A stretch of DNA of 59,896 nucleotides from Cytophagales bacterium (GCA_013298505.1 JAAFHY010000011.1:1-59896), one strand, 5' to 3'; positions 9,523 to 18,785 are shown, counted from the first letter of the stretch. The notes: generated by a model not told the origin, from the sequence alone. A program made the numbers and translations.

Positions 9523-9911
9523 TGAAGTTACAAACCAGAAATAAAGTCGATCCGGCATTCAGCATGGCCTCCATGACTGACTTGATTTTTTTGTTACTCA
9601 TTTTTTTCATGCTCACCTCATCGTTCGTTACGCCTTCTGGGTTGCCTGTTAATTTGCCCACCAGCAAGCCGAGCGCGATTGAAGTTCAAAAAGTGTCGAT
9701 AACAGTAACCAAGGATTTACAATTTTTTGTGAATGATAAGAAAGTAACAAAGGCAACCTTAGAGGCTGAATTGAAAAGTAAGTTGGGCGGCCCCAAAGGA
9801 GTAGTGGTTTTGCATATTGACGAAAGCGTTGCTACTCGCGAAATGGTTTTTGTGGCTGGCATAGCCACATCGTTGGATGCAAAAGTTTCGATTGCCACCA
9901 AGCCAAAATAA
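9522..9911 (+). CDS. exbD: ExbD/TolR family biopolymer transport protein
   Basis: 129-residue protein with a short cytoplasmic N-terminus, one transmembrane helix (about 17-36) and a periplasmic domain. The conserved proton-carrying aspartate is D20 in ASMTDLIFLLLIFF. The periplasmic part (PVNLPTSKPSAIEVQKVSIT... VVLHIDESVATREMVFVAGIA) matches the ExbD/TolR fold. It is translationally coupled to exbB (TAATG), and the tonB ATG follows its stop by 1 nt. ExbD forms the channel together with ExbB. Confidence 0.93.
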   Translation: MKLQTRNKVDPAFSMASMTDLIFLLLIFFMLTSSFVTPSGLPVNLPTSKPSAIEVQKVSITVTKDLQFFVNDKKVTKATLEAELKSKLGGPKGVVVLHIDESVATREMVFVAGIATSLDAKVSIATKPK

Positions 9912-9912
9912 A

Positions 9913-10770
9913 ATGAACACACCGCTTGCTGAAAAGGAAAAGAAAAACAAACGAGTTGCATTTTTTACCTCGTTGTCTATACACGTGGCAATTGCCATTC
10001 TCTTTTTCTTTTTAGTAGCTTGGAGAGAGCCAAATCCTCCTTTGAGTTTACCCGGTATTGAAATTAATCTTGGCTTTGATGACCAAGGTGGAGGTGAAGT
10101 GCAACCAGAGGAAACACCTGGCGCGGAAACACCCAACGAAATAGAATCTACCCCCGAAAACAATCCAGCACAAGAAGAAACCAAAGAATTAAGTGTGCCA
10201 GAGGAAACCACTGTTTCAAAAGCTGAGAGCCCTGTGGTTGTTAAGGAAGAGAAGAAAGACCCTGCTGTTGAAAAGCCCAAAGAAAAGATAGCTGAAGTAA
10301 AGCCAGCAGAACAAAAGACCGAAACAAAAACTAAAGTTGAGAGTGAGGCCACTAAAGTAGTTGTAGATACTAAGAAGGGTAAAAATGTTCCTAGCCAAGG
10401 CGATGATCCGGGCAAGACAGGCGATAAAGGAAATCCGCAAGGCAAACCCGATGCAAATGCATTGTACGGCAAACCGGGAGGCGGTGGTGGCGGAGATGGT
10501 ATTTCGCTTAGTATGTCAGGTTGGGCATGGGCCGATCAACCCCAAATCCCTGATCTTCCAGATAATGAAGACGGCAAAATAGAATTTGAAATAGAGTGCG
10601 ATGAAACCGGAGAGATAACAGGCATCAATACATTGCAGCGTGGGCTGAGCCCTCGCGCAGAGCAGTTATTGAAAGAAGAGATTCGTAAAAATTCGTTGAT
10701 AAGAACTTCCAATGGAAAAGTGCCAGAACGCTCTAAAGGAAAAGTAGTTTTTGTATTGAAGACGAAGTGA
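9913..10770 (+). CDS. tonB: TonB/TolA-like energy transducer
   Basis: 285 residues from the ATG at 9913, 1 nt after exbD. A short Lys-rich N-terminus precedes a transmembrane helix at about 16-36 (FFTSLSIHVAIAILFFFLVAW) that contains the Ser/His pair typical of TonB. A long Pro/Glu/Lys-rich linker (about 45-180) and a Gly run follow. The C-terminal domain from about 200 (GKIEFEIECDETGEITGINT ... GKVVFVLKTK) fits a TonB/TolA C-terminal fold. It differs from standard TonB in having no YP-type motif and ending in a charged tail. It closes the operon and converges on ribF 10 nt later. Confidence 0.85.
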   Translation: MNTPLAEKEKKNKRVAFFTSLSIHVAIAILFFFLVAWREPNPPLSLPGIEINLGFDDQGGGEVQPEETPGAETPNEIESTPENNPAQEETKELSVPEETTVSKAESPVVVKEEKKDPAVEKPKEKIAEVKPAEQKTETKTKVESEATKVVVDTKKGKNVPSQGDDPGKTGDKGNPQGKPDANALYGKPGGGGGGDGISLSMSGWAWADQPQIPDLPDNEDGKIEFEIECDETGEITGINTLQRGLSPRAEQLLKEEIRKNSLIRTSNGKVPERSKGKVVFVLKTK

Positions 10771-10780
10771 TCGTCCCTAT

Positions 10781-11707
10781 TCAATCAAGAAGCAATAGGC
10801 TTGCCTCTTTATCTTTTGCGAGTTGTTGCTTTAATTCTTCTAAGTCATTGAATTTACTATCCAGTCGTATTAACTGATGAAAGTACACGGTTAGCATTTC
10901 GCCATAGATTTCCTTATTGAAATCAAAAATATTCACCTCGATTACTTTCTTCGTTCCGTTTACCGTTGGGCGATTTCCAATGTAGAGCATTCCTTTGTAG
11001 ATCAGATGCCCGTATTGAACGGTAACGGCATAAATCCCATCGGATGGAATAAGTTTCAATCTGGAATCCAGATCAATATTGGCAGTGGGGTAGCCAAGCA
11101 CCCTTCCTAACCGATCGCCACGCGTAACTTGCCCACTTAGTGAATACTTTCTTCCCAGCAATTGAGTGGCTGTTACTAGGTCAGCTTCCTCAAGCGCTTT
11201 TCTGATTTTTGAAGAACTAATAGCTACATGGTCAATATCTTGTCGTTCAATTTCTTCTACATCAAAACCATACGCTGGCCCCGATAATTTTAGTTGTTCA
11301 AAACTTCCTTCTCTATTGTTCCCAAATCGATGATCGTAACCGATCACTAATTTTTTTGTATCAATTCGTTCGATCAGGATAGAAGCGATAAACTCTTTTG
11401 ACGATAGTTGCGAAAACTCTTTTGTGAAAGGTATTCGCAATAGATGATGAATCCCTTGCTCTTTTAGCAGGGCTGCTTTTTCTTCAAAAGTGTTGAGTAG
11501 TTTTAATGAAGTGTCTTCGGGTTTTAGCAGCAAGCGTGGGTGTGGCCAATAAGTAATAACTACTGTTTCTCCATTTATTTTTTCAGCAACGGCCTTTAGG
11601 CGAGCTAATATTTTTTGGTGACCGAGGTGTACGCCATCAAACGTACCACTCGTTACCACAGCAGTAGCAAGCCTATTAAAATCATCAATGGAGTGATAGA
11701 TTTTCAT
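10781..11707 (-). CDS. ribF: Bifunctional riboflavin kinase / FAD synthetase
   Basis: 308 residues, normal length. The N-terminal FMN adenylyltransferase domain has the nucleotidyltransferase motif GTFDGVHLGHQ and, later, SSSKIRKALEEAD. The C-terminal flavokinase domain has GRVLGYPTANID and GDGIYAV-type elements (SDGIYAVTVQYG), with VNIFDFNKEIYG near the end. The enzyme converts riboflavin to FMN and then FAD in the cytoplasm. Its ATG overlaps the truB stop by 4 nt (ATGA), so it is the last gene of the minus-strand ftsX-DUF3098-uppP-truB-ribF operon. Confidence 0.96.
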   Translation of the reverse strand: MKIYHSIDDFNRLATAVVTSGTFDGVHLGHQKILARLKAVAEKINGETVVITYWPHPRLLLKPEDTSLKLLNTFEEKAALLKEQGIHHLLRIPFTKEFSQLSSKEFIASILIERIDTKKLVIGYDHRFGNNREGSFEQLKLSGPAYGFDVEEIERQDIDHVAISSSKIRKALEEADLVTATQLLGRKYSLSGQVTRGDRLGRVLGYPTANIDLDSRLKLIPSDGIYAVTVQYGHLIYKGMLYIGNRPTVNGTKKVIEVNIFDFNKEIYGEMLTVYFHQLIRLDSKFNDLEELKQQLAKDKEASLLLLD

Positions 11708-12378
11708 TGGTGCTGAATCGGTTGGTCGACTAATTCTATCTCATCTAGCTGTTGTGCGTTGGCTAACTTAAATTCGCCAATTCTGGTTCTGCATAATTTA
11801 GACAAGTAAGCTCCAACGCCTACTTCAATGCCAAAATCACGAGCGAGACTACGTATATAAGTACCTTTTGAGCAAACAATTCTAAACTCTACGATTGGCT
11901 TGCGAATCAAAGTGATTTCAAATTCTGATATCGTTACTTCTCTTGGTTTTAATTCTACAGTTTCACCTTTCCGAGCTAGTTTGTACGCCCGTTTTCCGTT
12001 TACTTTTATAGCCGAGTGAAGCGGAGGTATTTGTGAAATGGTTCCGCTAAGTTTTTTTGCTGCAAGGTAAATGACGCTGTCAGACACAGTATCCGTGCTA
12101 ACAGGTTCACTAGGTGTAGTTTCTAAATCGTAAGATGGTGTGGTTTGCCCAATGGTAAAACTGCCTGTGTATTCTTTTTCTTGCGCTTGAAACTCATCAA
12201 TGCGCTTTGTCATTTTTCCAGTACATAAAATCAATAGGCCAGTTGCTAGCGGATCGAGAGTGCCTGCGTGGCCAATCTTTTTAGTTTTAAGTTTATAACG
12301 CAGTTTGTTTACCACATCAAACGAAGTCCAACCTAAAGGTTTATCAATCAACAATATCCGCCCTTCATCAGATTGCAT
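11704..12378 (-). CDS. truB: tRNA pseudouridine(55) synthase TruB
   Basis: 224 residues. The catalytic aspartate is D42 in GHAGTLDPLATGLL. Other family motifs are LLIDKPLGWTSFDVV near the N-terminus, PPLHSAIKVNGKRAYKLAR, and CSKGTYIRSLARDFG. It isomerises U55 in the T-loop of tRNAs. The protein is short and lacks the C-terminal PUA domain of the E. coli enzyme, which is common in Bacteroidota. Its ATG overlaps the uppP stop by 1 nt and its stop overlaps the ribF ATG. Confidence 0.96.
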   Translation of the reverse strand: MQSDEGRILLIDKPLGWTSFDVVNKLRYKLKTKKIGHAGTLDPLATGLLILCTGKMTKRIDEFQAQEKEYTGSFTIGQTTPSYDLETTPSEPVSTDTVSDSVIYLAAKKLSGTISQIPPLHSAIKVNGKRAYKLARKGETVELKPREVTISEFEITLIRKPIVEFRIVCSKGTYIRSLARDFGIEVGVGAYLSKLCRTRIGEFKLANAQQLDEIELVDQPIQHQ

Positions 12379-13169
12379 TATACGATTGAAAGTTGAATGC
12401 CCAAGAAGTAGAATAATAAGATAAGTGCGCCTAGTAGAATTCGGTAGTAACCAAAAATTTTAAAGCCATGCTTGGTGAGGTAATTGATAAACGATTTGAT
12501 TGCTAGCATACCAACTACAAATGCAACTACGTTGCCAATAATCAGTAATACAATTTGATTTTCGGCTAGGGAATTGCCCTCCTTGTAAAAGGAGAGTAAC
12601 TTATATGCCGAGGCCGCAAACATGGTGGGCACTGCCAAAAAAAAAGAGAATTCTGCAGCTTCTTTCTTAGTAAGCCCTTGAAACAAGCCCCCTATAATAG
12701 TTGATGCCGATCTTGATACGCCTGGGATCATTGCGATGCACTGAAAAAAGCCGATTTTTATGGCTTGAGCAACCGATAGTGAATGTTCTACTTCTTGCTT
12801 ACGCTCAAAGTATTTATCTATAAACAAAAAGATAATCCCACCAAGAATGAGCGTACACGCCACTACCAAAACATTTTCTAGTAACTGATCGATAAAATCA
12901 TTTAACAAAAAACCTACAATGGCAGCTGGTAGAAATGCGGTAAAAAGTTTGAAGTAAAAGTCAATCGACTGAAAAAATTTCTTCCAATACAAGATTACCA
13001 CAGATGCGATAGCACCCAATTGAATAGCAACCGTAAATGTTTTGGTAAAAGGATCAGAAGCGATGCCAAGCAAAGACGATACAATAATCATGTGACCAGT
13101 AGAAGAGACGGGCAAGAATTCAGTAAGCCCCTCTACGATGGCAAGAATAACAGCCTCCCATGCTGACAT
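12378..13169 (-). CDS. uppP: Undecaprenyl-diphosphatase (UppP/BacA)
   Basis: 263-residue polytopic membrane enzyme that dephosphorylates undecaprenyl diphosphate to recycle the lipid carrier for peptidoglycan and surface glycans. The two signature motifs are present: [17 protein letters not shown] near residue 13 (Glu-rich motif) and [12 protein letters not shown] in the second half (PGxSRSxxT type). About eight hydrophobic segments are visible. It lies 3 nt after the DUF3098 gene and overlaps truB by 1 nt. Confidence 0.96.
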   Translation of the reverse strand: MSAWEAVILAIVEGLTEFLPVSSTGHMIIVSSLLGIASDPFTKTFTVAIQLGAIASVVILYWKKFFQSIDFYFKLFTAFLPAAIVGFLLNDFIDQLLENVLVVACTLILGGIIFLFIDKYFERKQEVEHSLSVAQAIKIGFFQCIAMIPGVSRSASTIIGGLFQGLTKKEAAEFSFFLAVPTMFAASAYKLLSFYKEGNSLAENQIVLLIIGNVVAFVVGMLAIKSFINYLTKHGFKIFGYYRILLGALILLFYFLGIQLSIV

Positions 13170-13172
13170 GCT

Positions 13173-13379
13173 TTATTTCTTTTCTTTAGGTGTGTGTAGG
13201 ATGGCCACTATTTCTAAAACGAAGCCGGACAATACAATCAATGGTCCTAGCGTTAAACCAAGAAAACCAAATCCATGTGTTTCCTTGTCTAGTGCCATTA
13301 TTGTAAAGCCGACAATCAGCGTTGCAATGCCAATAATCATTAGCTGGTAATTTTTTTTCTGAAAAGGTAATTTGCTCAT
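13173..13379 (-). CDS. DUF3098 family small membrane protein
   Basis: 68 residues with two transmembrane helices (about 12-30 and 42-61) and short charged ends (MSKLPFQKKNYQ, HTPKEKK). The length, the opening PFQKKNYQLMIIGIA and the position between ftsX and uppP match the DUF3098 family of Bacteroidota. Its function is unknown. It starts 1 nt after the ftsX stop, so it is tightly coupled to a division gene and a cell-wall carrier gene. A role in envelope growth is an inference from context only. Confidence 0.88.
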   Translation of the reverse strand: MSKLPFQKKNYQLMIIGIATLIVGFTIMALDKETHGFGFLGLTLGPLIVLSGFVLEIVAILHTPKEKK

Positions 13380-13380
13380 A

Positions 13381-14277
13381 TTAAAATAATTCGTCTAAAG
13401 ATAATCGTAAATATTTTGATACCGAACGGTATGTACTGACTACCGCTACCAGCATTCCAAGCAGTAGGAGAGAGCCTCCTAAAATGAATAACCGATCTGT
13501 ATTTTGGATGAGGGCTAAATCAGCAATCCTTTTTGTTGCAAAGGAAACAAGAAAGTACAAGAGCAAGCAGGCTATCATTCCGGCCAAAGCCCCATGCCAT
13601 ATAGCTTGAAAGAGAAATGGGCGTTGAATAAACCATCGCTTAGCGCCAACAAGTTGCATACTCCGAATGATGAATCGTTGAGAAAACAGCGCTAGCCTCA
13701 CCGTATTGTTTATTAAGAGCACAACAGTCAGTAGGAGAAGTGCAACAAGCCCCATCAAGACCAAACCGATTTTAGTGATGTTATCGTTGATTGATTCGAT
13801 TACGTTTTCAACGTAATAAACTTGAAAAACCCCATCTATTTTTTCTACTGTTTTCTTTATCTTTCCTAAGCTAGCTTTATCATGATAGGCGGGATCTACC
13901 CTGACTAAGTAGGCGTTGCGAAGAGGATTTTCACCTAAAAACTTCTTAAAATCTTCTCCAGTTTCTTGAATGAATTGCTTTGCAGCGGCCTCTTTAGATA
14001 CAAATTGAATAGCTGTTTCCGCTTGAGATTTTGATACAAAGAATTGAGTTGTCAACTGCTTTTTTATCTTCTGTACTTGCTCTTCAGTCAACTGGTTTTT
14101 AAGGTAGACTTGAATTTTAACATTGTCTCGTACGGTTCGCTCTAACTCTTTGGAATAAATGACCAGTGTGCCAAACACACCAATAGCAAAAAGTGCTAGT
14201 GTAATGCTGAAAACAACGCTTACGTATGGGTAGCTTCCTAGCTTTTTCTTCTTCTTGAATTTGGTCTTGGCTTCCAT
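13381..14277 (-). CDS. ftsX: Cell division permease-like protein FtsX
   Basis: 298 residues from the ATG at 14277; the TTG at 14286 lies inside the predicted -7 box and is excluded. A Lys-rich N-terminus precedes TM1 (about 20-43). A periplasmic domain follows (about 44-165, with VYLKNQLTEEQVQKIKKQL), then three helices ending with a FtsX/MacB-type permease domain (IRSMQLVGAKRWFIQRPFLFQ). With FtsE, it controls peptidoglycan hydrolases at the septum. FtsE is not in this window. It heads the ftsX-DUF3098-uppP-truB-ribF operon. Confidence 0.95.
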   Translation of the reverse strand: MEAKTKFKKKKKLGSYPYVSVVFSITLALFAIGVFGTLVIYSKELERTVRDNVKIQVYLKNQLTEEQVQKIKKQLTTQFFVSKSQAETAIQFVSKEAAAKQFIQETGEDFKKFLGENPLRNAYLVRVDPAYHDKASLGKIKKTVEKIDGVFQVYYVENVIESINDNITKIGLVLMGLVALLLLTVVLLINNTVRLALFSQRFIIRSMQLVGAKRWFIQRPFLFQAIWHGALAGMIACLLLYFLVSFATKRIADLALIQNTDRLFILGGSLLLLGMLVAVVSTYRSVSKYLRLSLDELF

Positions 14278-14282
14278 AGCCT

Positions 14283-14291
14283 GCAAATATA
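14283..14291 (-). promoter_or_regulatory. Candidate ftsX -7 promoter box
   Basis: TATATTTGC on the minus strand matches TAnnTTTGC exactly. The G of the box is only 7 nt before the A of the ftsX ATG, so the transcript would have almost no 5' leader. No good -33 TTTG is seen 19-21 nt upstream, where the preceding operon's terminator hairpin lies. Confidence 0.55.
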
Positions 14292-14295
14292 GTGG

Positions 14296-14329
14296 TAAAA
14301 AAGAAACCCTCTCGAATGGAGAGGGTTTC
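14296..14329 (-). terminator. Rho-independent terminator of the sigma/anti-sigma operon
   Basis: A perfect 11-bp stem, GAAACCCTCTC (14303-14313) with GAGAGGGTTTC (14319-14329) and a 5-nt loop, is followed on the minus strand by a run of six T. It lies 26 nt after the anti-sigma gene's end and immediately before the ftsX promoter. Confidence 0.9.
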
Positions 14330-14355
14330 TAACCTTTAAACATGAACTAACTAAC

Positions 14356-15216
14356 TCATCTAACCCTATATTCTTTAAGCTTATTCACTAATACTTCGTT
14401 TTTAATGGGCTCTAGCTTTGTAATGGTGTTTACATTTTCATCTAGTGAATAGTAATTGTCTTTATAGAAAAGAAACACAGAATGTTTTTCTCCGTTAAGC
14501 TCTAAAATTTCGTAGAGCGACTTATCAAAAGAGCCATACAACAGTAACTTTCCCTCGTTGAACTGATAATGGAACGTATATTTCTTATTGCTAGCTTCAA
14601 TTTCTACTGCTATTTGGGAGGGTGTAATAGCAGGTTTGTTAGCTCCTTCTTTTTCGCTGAGGATTGCGCCTTTGTTATTGTCAACTATTTCGTTGCTGGG
14701 GTTAGCTAAGTCAAACTTAGGTTGAGCTGGCTTATTTTTAACGATTGGGTTCTCTTCCGCTTTTTTATCATCAAGCTTCGATTTTTCATCAACATCTACT
14801 GGTTCGGCTTTTGTTGGCTCTGGATTTGTTGGTTCCTCTAAAGGTTCAAACTCTTCAGGGCTTACTTTCTTTAATGAATCTTCTAAGGAAGTTGTCATTT
14901 TAGGAGCCGAATCTTTATTCACAGTAAAATAATAGCTTACAGCAGCTATCATTAATCCTGCTCCGATAATGCTGGCAGCCATTCTCATTACTGGGGTAGT
15001 GAAAGAAGCTGAATTCCCAGCAGGAATTTGAACTTGACTGAGCATCGACTTCAGTTCTGCGGCACGGGCATTCTTTACAGATTCAATTATTTGTTTTTGT
15101 AACTCTACATCTGCTTTTAGGGAAGGATCGCTAGAGAGTTGCGCTTCAAAGGCAACTTTATCCTCACCGTTAAGGCGATTGGTTAAATAGTCATCTATCA
15201 ATTCAATGTTGTTCAT
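14356..15216 (-). CDS. Membrane-anchored putative anti-sigma factor
   Basis: 286 residues. The N-terminus MNNIELIDDYLTNRLNGEDK resembles the N-terminal sigma-binding segment of Bacteroidota anti-sigma factors, but it has no zinc-finger cysteines. One transmembrane helix (about 81-101, MRMAASIIGAGLMIAAVSYYF) follows, then a Pro/Glu/Lys-rich periplasmic linker (PEEFEPLEEPTNPEPTKAEP) and a small C-terminal beta domain (KKYTFHYQFNEGKLLLYGSF). It begins 6 nt after the ECF sigma gene, the standard arrangement for a cognate anti-sigma factor. The signal it senses is unknown. Confidence 0.75.
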   Translation of the reverse strand: MNNIELIDDYLTNRLNGEDKVAFEAQLSSDPSLKADVELQKQIIESVKNARAAELKSMLSQVQIPAGNSASFTTPVMRMAASIIGAGLMIAAVSYYFTVNKDSAPKMTTSLEDSLKKVSPEEFEPLEEPTNPEPTKAEPVDVDEKSKLDDKKAEENPIVKNKPAQPKFDLANPSNEIVDNNKGAILSEKEGANKPAITPSQIAVEIEASNKKYTFHYQFNEGKLLLYGSFDKSLYEILELNGEKHSVFLFYKDNYYSLDENVNTITKLEPIKNEVLVNKLKEYRVR

Positions 15217-15222
15217 GATCTG

Positions 15223-15795
15223 TTAGTCTAAAAAATCTTTTTCTGAATATTGGCTTTTTACTAGTTCATCTAACTTCTGCTTGCATTTATACTTTTTTGT
15301 CTTTGCGGTATCAGTATTTGCAAACCCTAATTTTTCCGCTATCTCTTGCATCGACATCTCATCAAAATAGTAATACATCAACACTTTGCGACAGGTTTCC
15401 CCAAGTTGATCAAGGCATTTGGCCATGATCTTTTCGCGCTCTGGGCTATCCATGTCAATGGTAGTCGGGGTGTCTTTTTCTTCGTTAGAAAGTCGTTTCT
15501 TTCTATCTAGTTCTTTTCTCCATAGATTTTGACAAATGCTATAGATGAAAGTACTCATTTTGGAAGTTAGCACCAGATTGCCGGATCGAGCTTTTTGCCA
15601 AAAAACCACGAGGGCATCTTGATATACGTCTCTTGCTTCTTCCTCGGTTCCGCTATTGGTGATAACCAGCTTGGTCATCATTCGGTAATATTTCTTATAG
15701 ATTAATTCAAGGGCTTTTTCGTCTCCTCTCTTTATCCTTTCAAAGATTTCCGTCTCATCTAGCTGAGAACTTGATTTGAATACGCGTAGTGCCAC
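15223..15795 (-). CDS. ECF-type RNA polymerase sigma factor
   Basis: 190 residues with a GTG start; upstream in frame there is a stop before any ATG. Region 2 is visible as LIYKKYYRMMTKLVITN followed by EEEARDVYQDALVVFWQKA. Region 4 has the helix-turn-helix DEMSMQEIAEKLGFANTDTA preceded by LGETCRKVLMYYYF. There is no region 1 or 3, as expected for ECF sigma factors. It is co-transcribed with the membrane protein downstream (6-nt gap), which probably holds it inactive until an envelope signal arrives. Target promoters are not identifiable here. Confidence 0.92.
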   Translation of the reverse strand: MALRVFKSSSQLDETEIFERIKRGDEKALELIYKKYYRMMTKLVITNSGTEEEARDVYQDALVVFWQKARSGNLVLTSKMSTFIYSICQNLWRKELDRKKRLSNEEKDTPTTIDMDSPEREKIMAKCLDQLGETCRKVLMYYYFDEMSMQEIAEKLGFANTDTAKTKKYKCKQKLDELVKSQYSEKDFLD

Positions 15796-15870
15796 AGTTG
15801 GTAACCGTTTATTAATATATAGGGAAAATCAAGAAGCTAAAGTTCTCATTTTTTTGGATATAATTATCGT

Positions 15871-16299
15871 TTAAAGCCTTTGCCAAGTTTGGGTACGGTA
15901 AAAAGGGCCTAAGTAACCTCGCACTTTTAGCGCATTGCCTTCAAGCCATATCTTACAGCGGTATATTTTGCCCACTTCGGGGTCTAGGATAAAACCATCT
16001 TCATACTCATCACCATCTTTTACAAGCCCTTTCATGATTTCCATGCCGATAACCTTTTGGTTAAAACGCTCATCATCAGTAGGGCACTTTATGCAAATAG
16101 GATCTGCTTCTGAACCGGGTTTAGGGAATATTTTAATGATCTTACCGTATACCTTTGATCCGCGCTCAAAGACTTCTACGATAGACTTTAGTTCGCCTGT
16201 TTTGTCATCAAATGATTTCCATTTACCTAGAATGGTTTGAGACTGCGCAAAATGAGGAGATAATGTCAGTATAAAAATTGCCAAATACAAATTTTTCAT
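15871..16299 (-). CDS. DUF2147 family secreted protein
   Basis: 142 residues from the ATG at 16299, which gives the signal peptide MKNLYLAIFILTLSPHFAQS; the TTG extension to 16329 runs into the promoter. The mature part opens with ILGKWKSFDDKTGELKSIVE and contains CIKCPTDDERF and the C-terminal YLGPFYRTQTWQR, all typical of DUF2147. This is a small periplasmic beta-barrel-like domain of unknown function. It lies between the sigma operon and the pyrophosphatase gene, with its own likely promoter. Confidence 0.9.
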   Translation of the reverse strand: MKNLYLAIFILTLSPHFAQSQTILGKWKSFDDKTGELKSIVEVFERGSKVYGKIIKIFPKPGSEADPICIKCPTDDERFNQKVIGMEIMKGLVKDGDEYEDGFILDPEVGKIYRCKIWLEGNALKVRGYLGPFYRTQTWQRL

Positions 16300-16316
16300 A
16301 AACGGATTAGTGAATT

Positions 16317-16347
16317 CTAAAATTAGCAACTACCAAGGATAAACAAA
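16317..16347 (-). promoter_or_regulatory. Candidate promoter of the DUF2147 gene
   Basis: On the minus strand TTTG (16347-16344), an 18-nt spacer and TAATTTTAG (16325-16317) resemble TTTG/TAnnTTTG with one mismatch in the -7 box. The -33 element overlaps the T-tract of the preceding terminator. Confidence 0.4.
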
Positions 16348-16380
16348 AAAGCCCCGCCCTAATTTCTTGGGCGAGGCTTT
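16345..16380 (-). terminator. Rho-independent terminator of the pyrophosphatase gene
   Basis: The 11-nt arms at 16349-16359 and 16369-16379 (minus strand AAGCCTCGCCC and GGGCGGGGCTT) pair with one G-T type mismatch. A run of T follows on the minus strand. It lies 18 nt after the pyrophosphatase stop codon. Confidence 0.9.
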
Positions 16381-16397
16381 GGATGATTTATATTCTA

Positions 16398-18695
16398 CTA
16401 CTGTTTTGCTTCCTGAACAGTGTCTGAAATCTTTGTCACTGATTCGATAGTTGGTTTCACTTCAGTTTTAGCGGTAGCCTTGTCTGAGGGCACCAACAAT
16501 GGAGCAATTACCAACGCAACAATCGACATCAACTTAATTAAGATATTCAACGAAGGGCCAGAGGTATCTTTGAAAGGATCGCCTACTGTATCGCCAGTAA
16601 CAGCTGCCTTGTGTGGCTCTGATTTCTTGTAGTAGGTCTGTCCGTTAATTTCCACGCCTTCTTCAAAGCTCTTCTTAGCATTGTCCCACGCACCACCTGC
16701 ATTTGATTGGAAGATGGCCATCAATACGCCTGACACCGTTACACCAGCCAACATCCCGCCAAGGGCTTCAACTCCAAAGCCAGGAAGGAATGCGATAACA
16801 ACAGGCACAATTACAGCCATCAAACCAGGTAGCACCATTTCTTTCAATGCGGCATTGGTAGAAATTTCTACGCACTTGCCATACTCTGCAGAACCATCGG
16901 CATCATGGAAAGTCTTTTGATCTTCGGCAGACCAATCTTTCATTTCTTTATCACCATTTCTCTTCATAGCAGCCAAGGCTGCTTTCAAAGCGGGGATGTC
17001 GTTGAATTGTCTTCTTACTTCTTCAATCATCGCCATTGCCGCACGACCTACTGCACCCATAGCCATGGCAGAGAATACAAAAGGAAGCATACCGCCAATG
17101 AACAGACCCGCCATTACATTGGCTTTCGATACATCAATCGAATTGATTTGAGCCGTTGTCATAAAGGCACCGAATAAAGCCAACGCTGTAAGCGCAGCAG
17201 ATGCAATTGCAAAACCTTTACCGATAGCGGCAGTGGTGTTACCTACTGCATCTAACTTATCTGTACGCTGACGAACTTCTTTTGGGAGTTCAGACATTTC
17301 TGCAATACCACCTGCATTGTCAGAGATAGGGCCGTATGCATCGACCGCCAATTGAATACCTAAATTTGAAAGCATACCTACCGCTGCAATTGCAATACCA
17401 TACAATCCACCAAAATAGAATGCGCCAATAATTGAGAATGCAATCACTAATGTAGGAAGCATGGTTGACATCATACCCACGCCCAAGCCAGCGATGATGT
17501 TTGTAGCTGCACCTGTAGAAGATTGTCTTACAATGGAAAGCACGGGCTTCTTGCCCATAGCAGTATAATACTCAGTAATCAAACCAACCAACACACCGCC
17601 CACGAGGCCGATGATCGTTGCCCAGAAAACACCCAAGGCCGTCATGTGACGAACGATTGGATTACCAGCTGCATCTCTGTACAACAAATCATTGTACGTC
17701 CACTCTGCGGGAAGCATCCAAGTGATGATGAAATACGAAGCGATAATCATCACGATAGATGAAGAAAACTCGCCCATGTTCAACGCGCGTTGTGGGTCAC
17801 CACCTTCTTTTACTTTTACGAAGAACGTTCCTACGAATGACATAATGATACCAACCCCTGCAAGTACCAACGGCAACAACACCGCAGAAAGCCCATTGAA
17901 GTTATCGCTAAATCCGGGAACCATAAACGCAGCACCCAATACCATCGTACCCACAATCGAGCCTACATACGATTCAAACAAATCGGCACCCATACCCGCC
18001 ACGTCACCTACGTTGTCACCTACGTTATCGGCAATGGTAGCAGGGTTCAAAGGATGATCTTCAGGAATGCCCGCTTCTACTTTGCCCACTAAGTCTGCGC
18101 CAACGTCAGCAGCCTTTGTATAGATACCACCGCCCACACGCGCAAACAATGCGATAGACGATGCGCCAAATGAAAATCCTGTGATGATAGTAATTACTCT
18201 TGTTACGTTGTCTTGCGTATCCAAGCCAAACATATTTCCATAGACAATCAAAAGAACGCTCAAGCCCAACACACCAATACCAACCACGCCCATGCCCATA
18301 ACCGAGCCGCCCACGAAGGCAATCTCAAGAGCTTTGCCCAAACTTGTTCTGGCAGCGTTGGTTGTGCGCACGTTGGCTTTGGTTGCCACGCGCATTCCAA
18401 TAAAACCTGCCAATGCAGAACTAAATGCACCTAATGCAAACGATACGCCCACTAGCCATGATGAGGTTGTGCCATTGGCCGTAACTGCAAGCAGCACCGC
18501 CACACAAGCCACAAAAATCACGAGCACTTTATACTCGGCTTTTAAGAACGCCATCGCGCCCTCGGCAATGTGGCCGGCAATTTTTTTCATTTTGTCCGTG
18601 CCAGCATCTTGATTGGCTACCCAAGCACTTTTCCAAACAACATACAACAAGCCCAACACTCCGAAGAAGGGCAATACATACAGTAAATTTTGCAT
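16398..18695 (-). CDS. hppA: Membrane-bound ion-translocating pyrophosphatase
   Basis: 765-residue membrane protein with about 16 hydrophobic helices. It couples hydrolysis of pyrophosphate to ion pumping across the inner membrane. The substrate-binding motif DNVGDNVGD is near residues 220-230, followed by [12 protein letters not shown]. The segment [12 protein letters not shown] (about 487) has Ala where potassium-independent enzymes carry Lys, so a potassium-dependent type is predicted. Whether it pumps protons, sodium or both cannot be decided from these motifs. It is a single-gene unit with a strong promoter at 18754-18785 and its own terminator. The 5' leader holds a GCCCC/GGGGC hairpin (18721-18740). 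Confidence 0.95.
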   Translation of the reverse strand: MQNLLYVLPFFGVLGLLYVVWKSAWVANQDAGTDKMKKIAGHIAEGAMAFLKAEYKVLVIFVACVAVLLAVTANGTTSSWLVGVSFALGAFSSALAGFIGMRVATKANVRTTNAARTSLGKALEIAFVGGSVMGMGVVGIGVLGLSVLLIVYGNMFGLDTQDNVTRVITIITGFSFGASSIALFARVGGGIYTKAADVGADLVGKVEAGIPEDHPLNPATIADNVGDNVGDVAGMGADLFESYVGSIVGTMVLGAAFMVPGFSDNFNGLSAVLLPLVLAGVGIIMSFVGTFFVKVKEGGDPQRALNMGEFSSSIVMIIASYFIITWMLPAEWTYNDLLYRDAAGNPIVRHMTALGVFWATIIGLVGGVLVGLITEYYTAMGKKPVLSIVRQSSTGAATNIIAGLGVGMMSTMLPTLVIAFSIIGAFYFGGLYGIAIAAVGMLSNLGIQLAVDAYGPISDNAGGIAEMSELPKEVRQRTDKLDAVGNTTAAIGKGFAIASAALTALALFGAFMTTAQINSIDVSKANVMAGLFIGGMLPFVFSAMAMGAVGRAAMAMIEEVRRQFNDIPALKAALAAMKRNGDKEMKDWSAEDQKTFHDADGSAEYGKCVEISTNAALKEMVLPGLMAVIVPVVIAFLPGFGVEALGGMLAGVTVSGVLMAIFQSNAGGAWDNAKKSFEEGVEINGQTYYKKSEPHKAAVTGDTVGDPFKDTSGPSLNILIKLMSIVALVIAPLLVPSDKATAKTEVKPTIESVTKISDTVQEAKQ

Positions 18696-18753
18696 ACAGG
18701 TTTTAAAGTTTAAGATTCGCGCCCCGTTTGTGTTAGGGGCTTAAAAAAGTTCC

Positions 18754-18785
18754 GCAAATATAGGAGAACTTGGGCATTGGGCAAA
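18754..18785 (-). promoter_or_regulatory. Strong Bacteroidota-type promoter of hppA
   Basis: On the minus strand TTTG (18785-18782), exactly 19 nt, then TATATTTGC (18762-18754), matching both consensus boxes. The predicted start near 18750 gives a leader of about 50 nt. That leader contains a small hairpin with 5-bp GCCCC/GGGGC stem (18721-18725 with 18736-18740). Confidence 0.8.

Noticed and set aside
9759-10472. 237-codon minus-strand frame opposite exbD/tonB
   Set aside because: Low-complexity shadow of the Pro/Glu/Lys-rich TonB linker.
10771-10800. Possible terminator between tonB and ribF (CCTATT/AATAGG)
   Set aside because: Only 6 bp with a 12-nt loop and no T-run, and it lies inside the ribF coding end.
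16905-18612. Several long plus-strand frames opposite hppA
   Set aside because: They mirror the codon structure of the pyrophosphatase gene and show no protein family features.
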